From positions 372,001-436,000 of the forward strand of contig NZ_BCWR01000005.1 of NCBI RefSeq assembly GCF_001592305.1: a stretch of DNA of 64,000 bases, in the 5' to 3' direction. Source of the stretch: Hydrogenophaga taeniospiralis CCUG 15921 (GTDB lineage Bacteria > Pseudomonadota > Gammaproteobacteria > Burkholderiales > Burkholderiaceae_C). The notes under the pieces were generated by a model. It had not been told where the DNA came from. It did not search any database and saw nothing but the letters and a program-made list of their open reading frames with translations. The position numbers were made by a program, and so were the translations under genes. Positions 34,732-42,040 of the stretch are shown here, piece after piece; positions within the stretch are counted from its first letter, which is position 1; every line of letters starts with the position of its first letter.

Positions 34732-34980
34732 ATGTTGTCCTTGCTTGGAACCCTCTTCATCGGTCTCATCGCCGGTTTTGTCGCACGCGCCCTCAAACCC
34801 GGCCACGACGGCATGGGCTGGATCATGACCGCCATCCTGGGCGTGGCCGGATCGTTTCTGGCCAGCTACCTGGGCGCGGCGCTCGGGCTGTATGCACCAG
34901 GACAGGCGGCCGGCTTCATTGCCTCCGTGATTGGCGCAATACTGCTGCTCGTGATCTATGGCTTCATCAAGAAGAAGTGA
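34732..34980 (+). CDS. GlsB/YeaQ/YmgE family membrane protein
   Basis: This 82-residue very hydrophobic protein has three membrane helices and Gly-rich turns: LLGTLFIGLIAGFVARALKP, GWIMTAILGVAGSFLASYLG and IASVIGAILLLVIYGFIKKK. This is the transglycosylase-associated/GlsB fold, often induced by envelope or general stress. It is a single gene in a small non-essential-looking block upstream of the integrated element. Confidence 0.9.
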   Translation: MLSLLGTLFIGLIAGFVARALKPGHDGMGWIMTAILGVAGSFLASYLGAALGLYAPGQAAGFIASVIGAILLLVIYGFIKKK

Positions 34981-34993
34981 CCCGCGCAACCCT

Positions 34994-35032
34994 GGATTGA
35001 CCAGAATCCTCGGTTGGCAACGCGGTCAATCC
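34994..35032. promoter_or_regulatory. inverted repeat GGATTGACC / GGTCAATCC
   Basis: A perfect 9-bp inverted repeat (34994-35002 and 35024-35032) with 21 bases between lies between the GlsB-like gene and the small exported protein. It lacks a T-run, so an operator or mRNA hairpin is as likely as a terminator. Confidence 0.4.
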
Positions 35033-35107
35033 TGGATACTGGTGTCAACCCTGCAGCTCTGAAACAATCCCGACCCCAGCATGTGCTGGGCGTTTGAGGG
35101 GTTTGTC

Positions 35108-35347
35108 ATGAAGAGACTGTTGTTGACGTCCTGTGCCCTGGTGTTCACGGGCATGGCACTGGCCAATAGCTGCCCGGCCGAGATGAAGGCCATCGACGCC
35201 AAGCTGGCGACGAAACCTGCCTTGGCGGCGGCCGACCAGGAAAAGGTGATGACCCTGCGCGCCGATGGTGAGCGCCTGCACAAGGCGGGCGATCACGGCG
35301 CCTCGATGAAGGCGCTGGGAGAGGCCAAGAAAATCCTGGGCCTCTGA
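35108..35347 (+). CDS. small exported protein of unknown function
   Basis: This 79-residue protein starts at the ATG at 35108. It has a clear signal peptide (MKRLLLTSCALVFTGMALA, cut before NSCPAEM) and a short helical mature part (MKAIDAKLATKPALAAADQE...) of about 60 residues with one cysteine. No family is recognised with certainty. It is the last host gene before the tRNA-Lys terminator and the left end of the island. Confidence 0.75.
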   Translation: MKRLLLTSCALVFTGMALANSCPAEMKAIDAKLATKPALAAADQEKVMTLRADGERLHKAGDHGASMKALGEAKKILGL

Positions 35348-35368
35348 GCCCCCGAGCCGCACAAACAA

Positions 35369-35401
35369 AAAAGCCTGCTATCGATGAGATAGCAGGCTTT
35401 T
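35369..35401. terminator. bidirectional rho-independent terminator
   Basis: The stem AAAAGCCTGCTATC (35369-35382) pairs perfectly with GATAGCAGGCTTTT (35388-35401) around a 5-base loop, with A- and T-runs at the ends. It would serve the small exported gene on the plus strand and, before integration, tRNA-Lys on the minus strand. The copy at 44849-44881 has one C/A mismatch in the stem. Confidence 0.85.
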
Positions 35402-35421
35402 CAGGCTTTACGCCGTGTTTT

Positions 35422-35469
35422 TGGTGGGACGTGCGGGGGTCGAACCCACGACAAACGGATTAAAAGTCC
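35422..35469 (-). pseudogene. 3' fragment of tRNA-Lys (displaced by integration)
   Basis: The last 48 bases of tRNA-Lys are kept here, from the anticodon stem through the T arm to the encoded CCA. The 5' half is absent: after AAAAGTCC the sequence diverges from tRNA. The intact gene is at 44902-44977. Confidence 0.9.
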
Positions 35470-35582
35470 TACCAACCCGGTCAACCGCGAACAGTCGCGA
35501 ACTGGCAACCGATCATAAGCCCTTGATTTTTATCGCCTTGTAGTTCACAGTAGTCCGTAAGCGTTCGTGACCATTCGCCTAA

Positions 35583-35606
35583 ATTCTGGCAACGGTCTGG
35601 CAACGG
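35583..35606. repeat. left arm-type site: tandem TCTGGCAACGG
   Basis: An exact 24-base sequence, AT followed by two tandem copies of TCTGGCAACGG, is found only here and at 44814-44837, just inside the two ends of the island. Paired direct repeats flanking the core are typical of integrase arm-binding sites. It lies 22 bases before the integrase start, so integrase binding could also repress its own gene. A degenerate ACTGGCAACC occurs at about 35501. Confidence 0.7.
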
Positions 35607-35627
35607 GAAACAAACGGACTACACGAC

Positions 35628-36935
35628 ATGACGACGAAAATCAGCATCAATGACCTCGCGCCCGGCGTGTTCACCACGCTGTCCAAGGTCAAGCCCATGG
35701 GCGCCCTGCAGGCCAGGAAGCAGGTTTCCGGCGCGGTTGCCTTGTACTGGCGGTACAGCATCGGCAGTACCAGCGAGCGCGTGCCCATCGGCATCTACGA
35801 TTCGGGCGCACCTCCCAAGAGCCTTGCGCCCACCAAGGCCGGCTACTCCCTGGCCGCCGCCGTGCGCGCCGCTGAGAATCTGGCGCTGGAACACCACCAG
35901 CACCGGGATGAAGGCGGGCGCCCTGCCCTGCTGGCCGCACAGAACGACGCCAGACGCGCCACAGCAGAGGCCCGGCGGCTGGCGGCCACCCACACGCTGC
36001 GGACACTGTTGGAGGCCTACTGCGACCACTTGGAGGCCATCGGTCGGCGATCACACAAGGACGCCCGCAGCATCTTCAAGCTGCACATCTTCGAGGCATG
36101 GCCCCAGGTGGCCCAGCTGCCCGCCAAGGATGTGACAGGCGAGCAGTTCGCCGACATGATGCGCACGCTGATTGAGGCCGGTAAGGGCCGCACCGCCAAC
36201 AAGTTGCGCAGCTATGCCCGCGCCGCCTACCAGACGGCCAAGGCGGCCAAGTCGAAGCCCAGCATTCCCGTGGCGTTCAAGGCCTACGGCGTCACCACCA
36301 ACCCGGTGGCGGAAACCGAGCCCGACGAGTCGGCCAACAAGCCCGACAAGCACCCACTGAGCGCTGACGAAATGCGCGCCTACTGGCAGGCCATCAAGGA
36401 ACTGGAGGGGTTCAAAGGCGCCGCCTTGCGCCTGCACCTGCTGACCGGTGGCCAGCGAATAGAGCAGTTGGTCAACCTGCGCACCGCCGACATTGCGCCG
36501 GCCGCATTCACGCTGTACGACGGCAAGGGCCGCCCGGGAAGCGCACCACGGCCGCACACCATCCCGTTGACCACACAGGCCGCTGCAGCGCTCAAACAGT
36601 GCGACCCAGCGGGAGAGTTCGCCATATCCACCGATGGCGGAGAAACCCACCTGGCCGCCACCTCACTGAGCGCGTGGGCTGTGGATGCCGTGGGCGATCT
36701 GATCCCCGACTTTCAGGCGAAGCGAATCCGCAGCGGCGTTGAAACCCTGCTCGCCAGTGCGCGGATCAGCTCAGAAATACGGGGTCGCCTGCAGTCGCAT
36801 GGCGTGGCCGGTGTGCAGGCTCGCCACTATGACGGCCACGACTACATGACCGAGAAACTGGAAGCGTTGAAGAAGCTGTATCAGCAGCTGCAGCCCGTCA
36901 AGGGCGGCAAGGTGGTTGCCTTGCGGCGCGCATAG
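35628..36935 (+). CDS. int: tyrosine recombinase (island integrase)
   Basis: This 435-residue protein has an N-terminal arm-binding part (SINDLAPGVFTTLSKVK), a core-binding SAM-like domain (HTLRTLLEAYCDHLEAIGRR) and a C-terminal catalytic domain. The box I arginine is in LTGGQRIEQLVNLRTADI. The second arginine lies in a KxxR context (AKRIRSGVETLL), then QSHGVAGVQARHYDGHDY gives the late His and the probable nucleophile Tyr. It sits next to the truncated tRNA copy and reads into the island. It should catalyse insertion and excision at the tRNA-Lys repeats. A 280-base gap before it holds attL and binding sites. Confidence 0.95.
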   Translation: MTTKISINDLAPGVFTTLSKVKPMGALQARKQVSGAVALYWRYSIGSTSERVPIGIYDSGAPPKSLAPTKAGYSLAAAVRAAENLALEHHQHRDEGGRPALLAAQNDARRATAEARRLAATHTLRTLLEAYCDHLEAIGRRSHKDARSIFKLHIFEAWPQVAQLPAKDVTGEQFADMMRTLIEAGKGRTANKLRSYARAAYQTAKAAKSKPSIPVAFKAYGVTTNPVAETEPDESANKPDKHPLSADEMRAYWQAIKELEGFKGAALRLHLLTGGQRIEQLVNLRTADIAPAAFTLYDGKGRPGSAPRPHTIPLTTQAAAALKQCDPAGEFAISTDGGETHLAATSLSAWAVDAVGDLIPDFQAKRIRSGVETLLASARISSEIRGRLQSHGVAGVQARHYDGHDYMTEKLEALKKLYQQLQPVKGGKVVALRRA

Positions 36936-37043
36936 AAAACCGGCAAGCCCTGCGCCGGTCTATGCAGGGCAAAAAAGGCGGGGCGCGGATGGTGCGCTAA
37001 CACCTCCCGAGCCCCTGGCCACAACGAAAGAAGGACTTTCGCC

Positions 37044-37292
37044 ATGGTTACCTCGAATGATACGAGAACGATTCTTGACCTTGACGACGCGATTTGTCGC
37101 AAGGCGAACCAGCTGTGTGCACTGACCGGGCATCTGTCCGGGGACGCTGGGCCGTGCTTCCGCGCGTTGCCCGAACACATGCGGTCCGCCTATCTCGGGC
37201 TGATACACGAGCTATCCGCTGAGATCGTGGACACGCTCGACGAGATCGGAAAGCTGCGGCTCAAAGCCCGGGACTTGAACCATCCCGGGTAG
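37044..37292 (+). CDS. small helical protein, unknown (island)
   Basis: This 82-residue protein has a good ribosome site (AAGGA) 9 bases before the ATG. It is predicted to be mostly helical: ILDLDDAICRKANQLCALTG and YLGLIHELSAEIVDTLDEIG. Three cysteines are in the first half. It is not recognised. It is placed between integrase and a strong terminator, so it may be expressed with integrase. A regulatory role is only a guess. Confidence 0.6.
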   Translation: MVTSNDTRTILDLDDAICRKANQLCALTGHLSGDAGPCFRALPEHMRSAYLGLIHELSAEIVDTLDEIGKLRLKARDLNHPG

Positions 37293-37602
37293 CCCCCGCG
37301 CCGTAGACAACGTGCAGAAGGACAAGATCAACGACGACTAAACACCGCAGTCATCCAACCGAGATAACCCCTTGATTTTTCAAGGGGTTATCTTTTGGGC
37401 GAAGGTTTGACACCACATCACCTCTATGGATTCGGCGCAATCGCAGACCAGCGTAACCCCTTGATTTGTCAGGAGTTTTGCTTTTTTTGAGCCTACGGTT
37501 GAGCGTTTACGTATGTGACGCATGCGTGTGCACGGGTGCCCAATACGTTCATGGTGATTCCACTCGTAGCGAGTCGGACACCAAAACCGAAAGGGTCTGA
37601 TC
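37293..37602. other. non-coding control region of the island
   Basis: This 310-base stretch lacks a convincing gene. It contains the terminator at 37363-37396, a second partial copy of AACCCCTTGATTT at 37455-37467 followed by a T-run, and a perfect ACTCG-TAG-CGAGT palindrome at 37562-37574. It is AT-richer than the flanks. It probably holds the promoter for the rightward gene block; I could not assign -35/-10 boxes with confidence. Confidence 0.5.
37363..37396 (+). terminator. rho-independent terminator after int/orf82
   Basis: GATAACCCCTTG pairs over 12 bp with CAAGGGGTTATC around a 6-base loop, followed by TTTT. It separates the integrase unit from the downstream island genes. Confidence 0.85.
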
Positions 37603-37812
37603 GTGACACAGCAGGCATACACCATCGCTCAATTCGTTTCCATCTTTCAGGTCGGGCGCACCAAGCTCTTCGCAGAAATCGCCGCCGGGCGCTTGCCGAC
37701 CTACAAGCTGGGCAGGCGGACATTCATCAGCGCAAAGGCAGCGACGGAGTGGCAGCAGCGCCTTGAAGACGAGGCGAAGCTGGCCAAGGAAGGCGCGGGA
37801 GTGCCCGCGTGA
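37603..37812 (+). CDS. AlpA/excisionase-like HTH protein
   Basis: This 69-residue protein starts at the GTG at 37603. It has the MerR-like winged HTH seen in AlpA and excisionase proteins: YTIAQFVSIFQVGRTKLFAE, then RLPTYKLGRRTFISAKAATE. In P4-like and PICI satellites, AlpA-type proteins activate integrase or direct excision. Here it opens the rightward gene block after a terminator, and its stop overlaps the next gene by 4 bp. The role is inferred from the fold and position. Confidence 0.8.
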   Translation: MTQQAYTIAQFVSIFQVGRTKLFAEIAAGRLPTYKLGRRTFISAKAATEWQQRLEDEAKLAKEGAGVPA

Positions 37813-38399
37813 TCGCTCCGGGCCTGGCGCCCTCAGAGGCACCGGACGGGCCTCAAGCCATCACCGCCCCACCCGGCCCGGAAAGCGCGCCCCAGGGGCT
37901 GGACGACGGCGCCATGGGCGGTCCTGCAGCATGGGCCGCGATCTGCGACCGCCTGGCAGGCGACGGACCAGCGGCGCCGGCCAGCGTGAGCCAGGTAGAC
38001 CTACACCGGCTTGTGGCCGACCTCGAAGTGCTGGGCGTCCAAACGCGGCCCGCAGCTTCTGGCGGATGGTTCACCTGGAGCGAAAGCAGGACCGAGTTTT
38101 GCCGTGAACTCGCCGACCTACGCGCCGTCGCCAGACGGGCCAAGCACGACGCCAAGGTGGCCGGCAAGATCGAGTCGCACGCGGCATCAATGGAGCACTC
38201 CATTGGGCGAATGACACCGACCGGCAAGGCCCGGCAGCGGTGGGATCGCCCGGCCAAGCCGGTGAAGGCTGACCGCCCAGCGGTAGACCGGAAGAGCTGG
38301 CGCGACGACTTCTTCGATGCCCTGGGGCGTGTGTTGGCCCGGACCACGGCCCGGCGCGATGAAGGCGCGGATGGCCAGCAGGCGGGGGGTGCTTCATGA
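37809..38399 (+). CDS. island protein of unknown function, 196 aa
   Basis: This protein has a Pro/Ala-rich N-terminus (about 1-55), a central helical part (DLHRLVADLEVLGVQTRPAA; FCRELADLRAVARRAKHDAK) and a basic C-terminal tail (ARQRWDRPAKPVKADRPAVD). No family is recognised. The basic tail could bind nucleic acid. It is coupled by 4-bp overlaps to both neighbours. Confidence 0.6.
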   Translation: MIAPGLAPSEAPDGPQAITAPPGPESAPQGLDDGAMGGPAAWAAICDRLAGDGPAAPASVSQVDLHRLVADLEVLGVQTRPAASGGWFTWSESRTEFCRELADLRAVARRAKHDAKVAGKIESHAASMEHSIGRMTPTGKARQRWDRPAKPVKADRPAVDRKSWRDDFFDALGRVLARTTARRDEGADGQQAGGAS

Positions 38400-38602
38400 G
38401 CACGCCCATCCACGACGAAGAGACCCAGCGCCAGCTGGATAAGGCCGTGGCAACGCTCCGGGCACAGCTCGCGCTGCGCGGCATCCACTGCTATGACTGC
38501 ACCACGGGCGGCTGGCTTGTGTGTGACCACACCATGAGCCGCCACTGCCCGAATGTCGAATCCCTGGATGCGTTCGCGCGCCAGGTGGGGGCGACCCGAT
38601 GA
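38396..38602 (+). CDS. island protein of unknown function, 68 aa
   Basis: This small protein has an N-terminal helix (ETQRQLDKAVATLRAQLALR) and a Cys/His-containing second half (CYDCTTGGWLVCDHTMSRHC). The spacing of the four Cys and two His could form a small metal site, but no known zinc fold is recognised. It overlaps both neighbours by 4 bp. Confidence 0.6.
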   Translation: MSTPIHDEETQRQLDKAVATLRAQLALRGIHCYDCTTGGWLVCDHTMSRHCPNVESLDAFARQVGATR

Positions 38603-38739
38603 ACTATGAAGCCATGGCCGGCCCACCAAAAGATAAACCCCGGCTGCAGCGCCAACTGCGAACCGGGGCCGATAGGACACCACAGAGCCGCCAGTCTATC
38701 GCTACACGCCCACGCTGCCAAGCCGGGGAGGTCCGATAA
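38599..38739 (+). CDS. short basic ORF, 46 aa (island)
   Basis: This ORF starts at an ATG overlapping the previous stop and ends at a TAA directly followed by another ATG. The product is basic and Gln/Arg-rich (PRLQRQLRTGADRTPQSRQS). It is not recognised. Evidence for translation is only the 4-bp overlap and the continuous stop-start chain. Confidence 0.4.
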   Translation: MNYEAMAGPPKDKPRLQRQLRTGADRTPQSRQSIATRPRCQAGEVR

Positions 38740-38811
38740 ATGGCAAAGAAGCCATCAGACCTTCCCATGGGTGATAACCGTTATCACTTCCTTGGGGGGG
38801 AGGTCCGATAA
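38740..38811 (+). CDS. 23-codon mini-ORF within a duplicated start cassette
   Basis: The sequence GGGGAGGTCCGATAAATGGC occurs twice, at 38725-38744 and 38797-38816, exactly 72 bases apart. Each copy supplies a Shine-Dalgarno, a TAA stop and the next ATG, so a complete 23-residue ORF (beginning MAKKPSDLPMG, ending GGEVR) fits between them. A perfect palindrome lies inside. It may be a translated leader controlling the initiator-like gene that follows. Confidence 0.45.
   Translation: MAKKPSDLPMGDNRYHFLGGEVR
38771..38787. promoter_or_regulatory. palindrome GTGATAACCGTTATCAC
   Basis: It has 8-bp perfect arms around a single central base. It lies inside the mini-ORF, 25 bases before the start of the initiator-like gene and overlapping the likely ribosome-loading region. 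It looks like a repressor operator or a translational hairpin. Confidence 0.6.
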
Positions 38812-39447
38812 ATGGCCAATGGACGCAACAAGGGCAGGAAAGGCGACACAGGGCGCGACCCTGGCGGCTTTGTGGCCCTGCCATGGGCCGTACTGGACTG
38901 CCCTGCCTATGCCCGCCTGAGCCATCCAGCGAGGTCACTGCTGTGGGAATTCGCCCGGCAGTACGTGCGCAACAACAACGGCATGCTGTTGGCATCTGGT
39001 GTCTACCTTGCAAAACGCGGTTGGACAAGCACCGATGTAATCACGCGCGCCAAGCGCGAGCTACTTGCGGCGGGCTTCATTCACGAGACTGTCCAAGGCC
39101 ATCGGCCCAACAAGGCAAGCTGGTACGCCGTGACCTGGTACGTGCTGGACCGACACCCAACGTATGACCCCGGTGCAGTCGAAACATTCGAGCGCGGCGC
39201 CTACCGAAAAAACGCAAGCCTTACACCGTCTCACGGTGTAGAGAGGGCCGCTATAGCACCGTCTCACGGTGTAGGGAGAGCGCCGCCTACACCGTCTCAC
39301 GGTGCTATGAGCCCCACTTTTGGCCGTCTCTCTACACCGTCTCACGGTGACCATCTAGAGAAGCCATCTGCCGCACCGGTTACCCCGGCTGTTGACCTGC
39401 ACCCGAGTGCTCAGCAGCACAGCCCAAGAGCGAAGGGCGCAAAGTGA
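38812..39447 (+). CDS. winged-helix replication-initiator-like protein with internal iterons
   Basis: Residues about 20-110 of this 211-residue protein form a winged-helix-like domain: FVALPWAVLDCPAYARLSHP, ARSLLWEFARQYVRNNNGML, then RAKRELLAAGFIHETVQGHR. The C-terminal part is Pro/Ser-rich and carries four TPSHG-like peptides encoded by four palindromic DNA repeats. An initiator whose own gene contains its origin iterons is the layout of lambda O. There is no primase or helicase motif, so host or helper enzymes would be needed. Assignment as initiator is inference from fold and iterons. Confidence 0.65.
   Translation: MANGRNKGRKGDTGRDPGGFVALPWAVLDCPAYARLSHPARSLLWEFARQYVRNNNGMLLASGVYLAKRGWTSTDVITRAKRELLAAGFIHETVQGHRPNKASWYAVTWYVLDRHPTYDPGAVETFERGAYRKNASLTPSHGVERAAIAPSHGVGRAPPTPSHGAMSPTFGRLSTPSHGDHLEKPSAAPVTPAVDLHPSAQQHSPRAKGAK
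39222..39349. repeat. four palindromic iterons (putative replication origin)
   Basis: CACCGTCTCACGGTG (6-bp arms, 3-base centre) occurs exactly four times: 39224-39238, 39257-39271, 39290-39304 and 39335-39349. Copy 1 extends to a 19-bp palindrome, TACACCGTCTCACGGTGTA. Start-to-start spacings are 33, 33 and 45 bases. All copies are in the same frame of the initiator-like gene. Even spacing near three helical turns fits cooperative protein binding on one DNA face. Confidence 0.85.
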
Positions 39448-39899
39448 CCGAGGACATTCCGCAACTCACCATAACCTCACTGCCAAACGGCAACGTGAGG
39501 CTGGAGAACGTCGACCCGGTTGGCAATGAGGTCAATGTCGTGGACATCCATCCGATTCAGGTCCGGCTGATAGCCGAGCGGCTGGGTCTGGTGCCCACGA
39601 GTGACGTAACGACCGCGCGCCGCATCGAAACGCTGTGCCGTCGTCTGAGGGTGCTGCAACACCGCGTCGGGCACCTGGCCGACTACCTGATCAACGACAG
39701 CGACCACGAGCACGCAAACCTTGAGTGGGAAATGACCTTTGCCGCAGGAACGCGGGACATTGCCGACGAGTTCGTGGCCGACCTGGACGACTGGCGCGAG
39801 GCGGCACCTGTTATGCCGAGCGCACCGAAAAAGGTGGAAATGGTTTCCACCTTTTCTCCGACGCCGAGCGCTGGCGGGCAGTTGGAGCTACCAACATGA
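39444..39899 (+). CDS. island protein of unknown function, 151 aa
   Basis: The acidic N-terminal part has beta character (LTITSLPNGNVRLENVDPVG), followed by helices (RRIETLCRRLRVLQHRVGHL; TRDIADEFVADLDDWREAAP). No family is recognised. It overlaps the initiator-like gene and the following HTH gene by 4 bp each, so it belongs to the same transcript. Confidence 0.6.
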   Translation: MTEDIPQLTITSLPNGNVRLENVDPVGNEVNVVDIHPIQVRLIAERLGLVPTSDVTTARRIETLCRRLRVLQHRVGHLADYLINDSDHEHANLEWEMTFAAGTRDIADEFVADLDDWREAAPVMPSAPKKVEMVSTFSPTPSAGGQLELPT

Positions 39900-40345
39900 C
39901 CGACCAGACCGAAACCGACCGGCCCGGTCTACCGGTCGAGCAGGCCGCCGCAGAGCTGGACCTGAGCCCGGGTCAGCTGCGCCGGTTGGTGGCGCGTGGT
40001 GCACCGTGTGTACAGCGTGGTCAACGTGGGCGCGGTCGCGTGATGCTGGTCGATCCCGAGGCGGTGCGCATGTGGTCCGGTGCCAGTGCCCGGGATGCTG
40101 CGCTGCTCGAACTGGCTGCAGTGTTGCCCGAGATATTGGCCACCGCAGTTGATGACGCGTTCAGGCTGGACACCGGCCCGCACAAGGCAGCTACTGCCGG
40201 CGCGCTGGGTGCAGCTTGGGTTCTGGCCAGCAGCGCCGTGCTTGACCTCCTGCGTGAACGCTGCGCCAGCGTGCCCCAGGCCAATGGCCATCTGCCCGAG
40301 CCTATCGAGCGGCTGCGAAAAATTGCCAATTCGCAGCAATTTTGA
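39896..40345 (+). CDS. Nu1-like HTH protein (candidate small terminase or regulator)
   Basis: This 149-residue protein has an N-terminal winged HTH (LPVEQAAAELDLSPGQLRRL, then GRVMLVDPEAVRMW) of the kind found in lambda Nu1 small terminases and in MerR/excisionase proteins. A helical second half follows (LLELAAVLPEILATAVDDAF; GAAWVLASSAVLDLLRERCA), which could oligomerise. It sits directly before the capsid gene. Because a P27-type small terminase occurs further right, this protein may instead be a regulator of the capsid block. Confidence 0.55.
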   Translation: MTDQTETDRPGLPVEQAAAELDLSPGQLRRLVARGAPCVQRGQRGRGRVMLVDPEAVRMWSGASARDAALLELAAVLPEILATAVDDAFRLDTGPHKAATAGALGAAWVLASSAVLDLLRERCASVPQANGHLPEPIERLRKIANSQQF

Positions 40346-40398
40346 GTGACCGGCGTAGTCTGGTTTTCATCGAAACCCAACCCTTCAAGGAACCCGAA

Positions 40399-41403
40399 AT
40401 GGATATTATCGAACGCGCATACGCGGCCCGCGCCACCGCCGCCCTGAACATGCTCACCGAGGCCGAGAACCCGACCGAGACGAAGGCCGCCGCCTTTGTC
40501 GAGATCGCCCGTACGATGCTGGCGCACAACCGTCAAAAAGACGTGGCCTTGAACGTGCTCAAGGCATCGCGAAACGAATGGGTTTCCAAGGCCGTCGCCG
40601 AGGTTCTCGATGTCGATGGCATTTTTGCCGGTCCGGCGGCCCAGACCCTGGCCGAAGCCTACGTCGCCAGCATCGCGCAGTTCTCGCTGCTGGACCAGAT
40701 CATGAAGTACGCGAAGACGATCCCGGCCAACCTTCGCAGCGTCATCATCGCAAGCGACAGCGTGGGCAATACGACCACCGAGGGAAACCCGAAACCGACG
40801 CTCAATCTGTCGCTGAACCTGGGCGACGTGACCCCCATCAAGTCCACCGCGATGATCGTCATGTCCAACGAGTTGGCCCGCCACACCAGCGCAGCCGGCC
40901 GCGCGATGTTCGAGCGTGAGCTTGAAAGCGCGGTGACAAGGGCGCTGAACAGCGCCGTGTTGAGCGCATTCGTCGATTCCGGGACTTCGGTGGTCGCGGC
41001 TGGTGCGAACCCGCTGGCAAGCCTGCGCGCTGGCCTGCAGGCCGCTGGCGGCTCGAATGGCTTTGTGGTCGCGGTCAACCAATCCGATGCGCACTACCTG
41101 GCAACCACTGTTGAAAACCGGGGCATGGGTGTTCGAGGTGGCGAGTTCGCGCCTGGCATTCACGTGGTGGCCGTCGATGGCATGAGCGGCATGCAGGTTT
41201 TCCCGGCATCCAGATTCGCGGTCTGGGATGGCGGCATGCAGATCAAGTCGAGCGGCGAAGCAACCGTGGACATGCGCGCCGCGCCGGCTGCACCTTACGA
41301 GCTGGTTTCCATGTTTCAGACCGACAGCACGGCCGTCCTGGCGGAGCGCTGGTGGAACGTGGTTGGCCCGACCGATGGCGTGGTTTCCGTCGAGGCGGCT
41401 TGA
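40399..41403 (+). CDS. phage major capsid protein (HK97-type)
   Basis: This 334-residue protein starts at the ATG at 40399 behind an AAGGA ribosome site; an upstream TTG is not needed. N-terminal helices (about 1-75) are of the scaffold-like delta type. The shell domain follows, with landmarks NTTTEGNPKPTLNLSLNLGD, VTPIKSTAMIVMSNELARHT, FERELESAVTRALNSAVLSA and, near the end, ELVSMFQTDSTAVLAERWWN, as in HK97-fold capsids. It would build the head shell. No portal or maturation protease is nearby, so a helper must supply them, or this shell subunit modifies a helper capsid. Confidence 0.85.
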   Translation: MDIIERAYAARATAALNMLTEAENPTETKAAAFVEIARTMLAHNRQKDVALNVLKASRNEWVSKAVAEVLDVDGIFAGPAAQTLAEAYVASIAQFSLLDQIMKYAKTIPANLRSVIIASDSVGNTTTEGNPKPTLNLSLNLGDVTPIKSTAMIVMSNELARHTSAAGRAMFERELESAVTRALNSAVLSAFVDSGTSVVAAGANPLASLRAGLQAAGGSNGFVVAVNQSDAHYLATTVENRGMGVRGGEFAPGIHVVAVDGMSGMQVFPASRFAVWDGGMQIKSSGEATVDMRAAPAAPYELVSMFQTDSTAVLAERWWNVVGPTDGVVSVEAA

Positions 41404-41405
41404 TC

Positions 41406-42023
41406 ATGGCCGGCGCAACCAAACCCGAGGGCACGGCCTGGCGCCGCCGCCGCCAGGGCACCGGGCCCAGCGCGGCGGCGATTGAGGAAGTCCGAGCCAA
41501 CCTGAAAGAGGCGATTGCGGCGAAGCGCGCGGCAGAGGCCGCCGATCTGTCAAAGCTCGCCATGCCCGTCTACCCCGGCGACAGCGCGACGAACGCCGAA
41601 AAGGTCGCATGGGCGAAATCGGTTGAGACGATCAACAAGGCGCGCCCACGCACCGAGGCTCGAAAAGAGTTCGACCTTGAGGTGGCCGAAGTCCGCCACA
41701 ACTACGAAAAAAGCGGACTGAATTGGGACGGCACGGCGTCAATGGGCACGCTGATGACAACCAACCTATGGCTGGTTCGCCAACTGGGCGCCGCTACCGA
41801 CCGCATCAAAAAGCTGGAAGAGCAGGCGGTCAAGCTGCAGGAAGTCACCGAGCACGCAGCGAAACATCAGGTGCGATTCGCGGGCAGCTTCGACTTGACG
41901 AACCACTACAGCGAGGGCGCGATCACTCGCTACAAGGGCATGCTTTTCATCGCTGTGAAAGACATCGCCGCCGGCAAAACTTACCCACCGCGCGAGGGCT
42001 CGGGCTGGGCACCTTTCGCTTGA
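41406..42023 (+). CDS. capsid-adjacent structural-like protein with C-terminal carbohydrate-binding-like module
   Basis: The first 150 residues of this 205-residue protein are helical and charged (AAIEEVRANLKEAIAAKRAA; AATDRIKKLEEQAVKLQEVT), consistent with a coiled coil. The C-terminal 45 residues (FAGSFDLTNHYSEGAITRYK, GMLFIAVKDIAAGKTYPPRE, then GWAPFA) have the Tyr-Gly/Trp pattern of short chitin-binding-like modules common in phage structural proteins. It starts 2 bases after the capsid stop. It could be a head decoration, scaffold or size-determining factor; the choice cannot be made from sequence. Confidence 0.6.
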   Translation: MAGATKPEGTAWRRRRQGTGPSAAAIEEVRANLKEAIAAKRAAEAADLSKLAMPVYPGDSATNAEKVAWAKSVETINKARPRTEARKEFDLEVAEVRHNYEKSGLNWDGTASMGTLMTTNLWLVRQLGAATDRIKKLEEQAVKLQEVTEHAAKHQVRFAGSFDLTNHYSEGAITRYKGMLFIAVKDIAAGKTYPPREGSGWAPFA

Positions 42024-42040
42024 CCCAACAGGAGCACACC

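Larger units (their letters stand above)
35359..35469. repeat. attL: left 111-bp direct repeat of the island
   Basis: This segment matches 44839-44949 at 108 of 111 positions (differences at 35381, 35415 and 35418), with a constant offset of 9480 bases. It contains the tRNA-Lys terminator hairpin and the last 48 bases of tRNA-Lys, and ends exactly where the tRNA becomes unlike (AAAAGTCCT here, AAAAGTCCG in the intact gene). It marks the left end of the integrated element and is the displaced host copy. Confidence 0.93.

Noticed and set aside
36947..36970. GCCCTGC/GCAGGGC hairpin after the integrase as a terminator
   Set aside because: It is followed by A, not T, on the plus strand and no gene ends into it on the minus strand; the real terminator is at 37363-37396.
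39222..39349. Regularly spaced repeats resembling a CRISPR array
   Set aside because: The units are only 15 bp, palindromic, 33-45 bases apart start to start, few in number, and lie in frame inside a gene; there are no cas genes. They fit iterons better.
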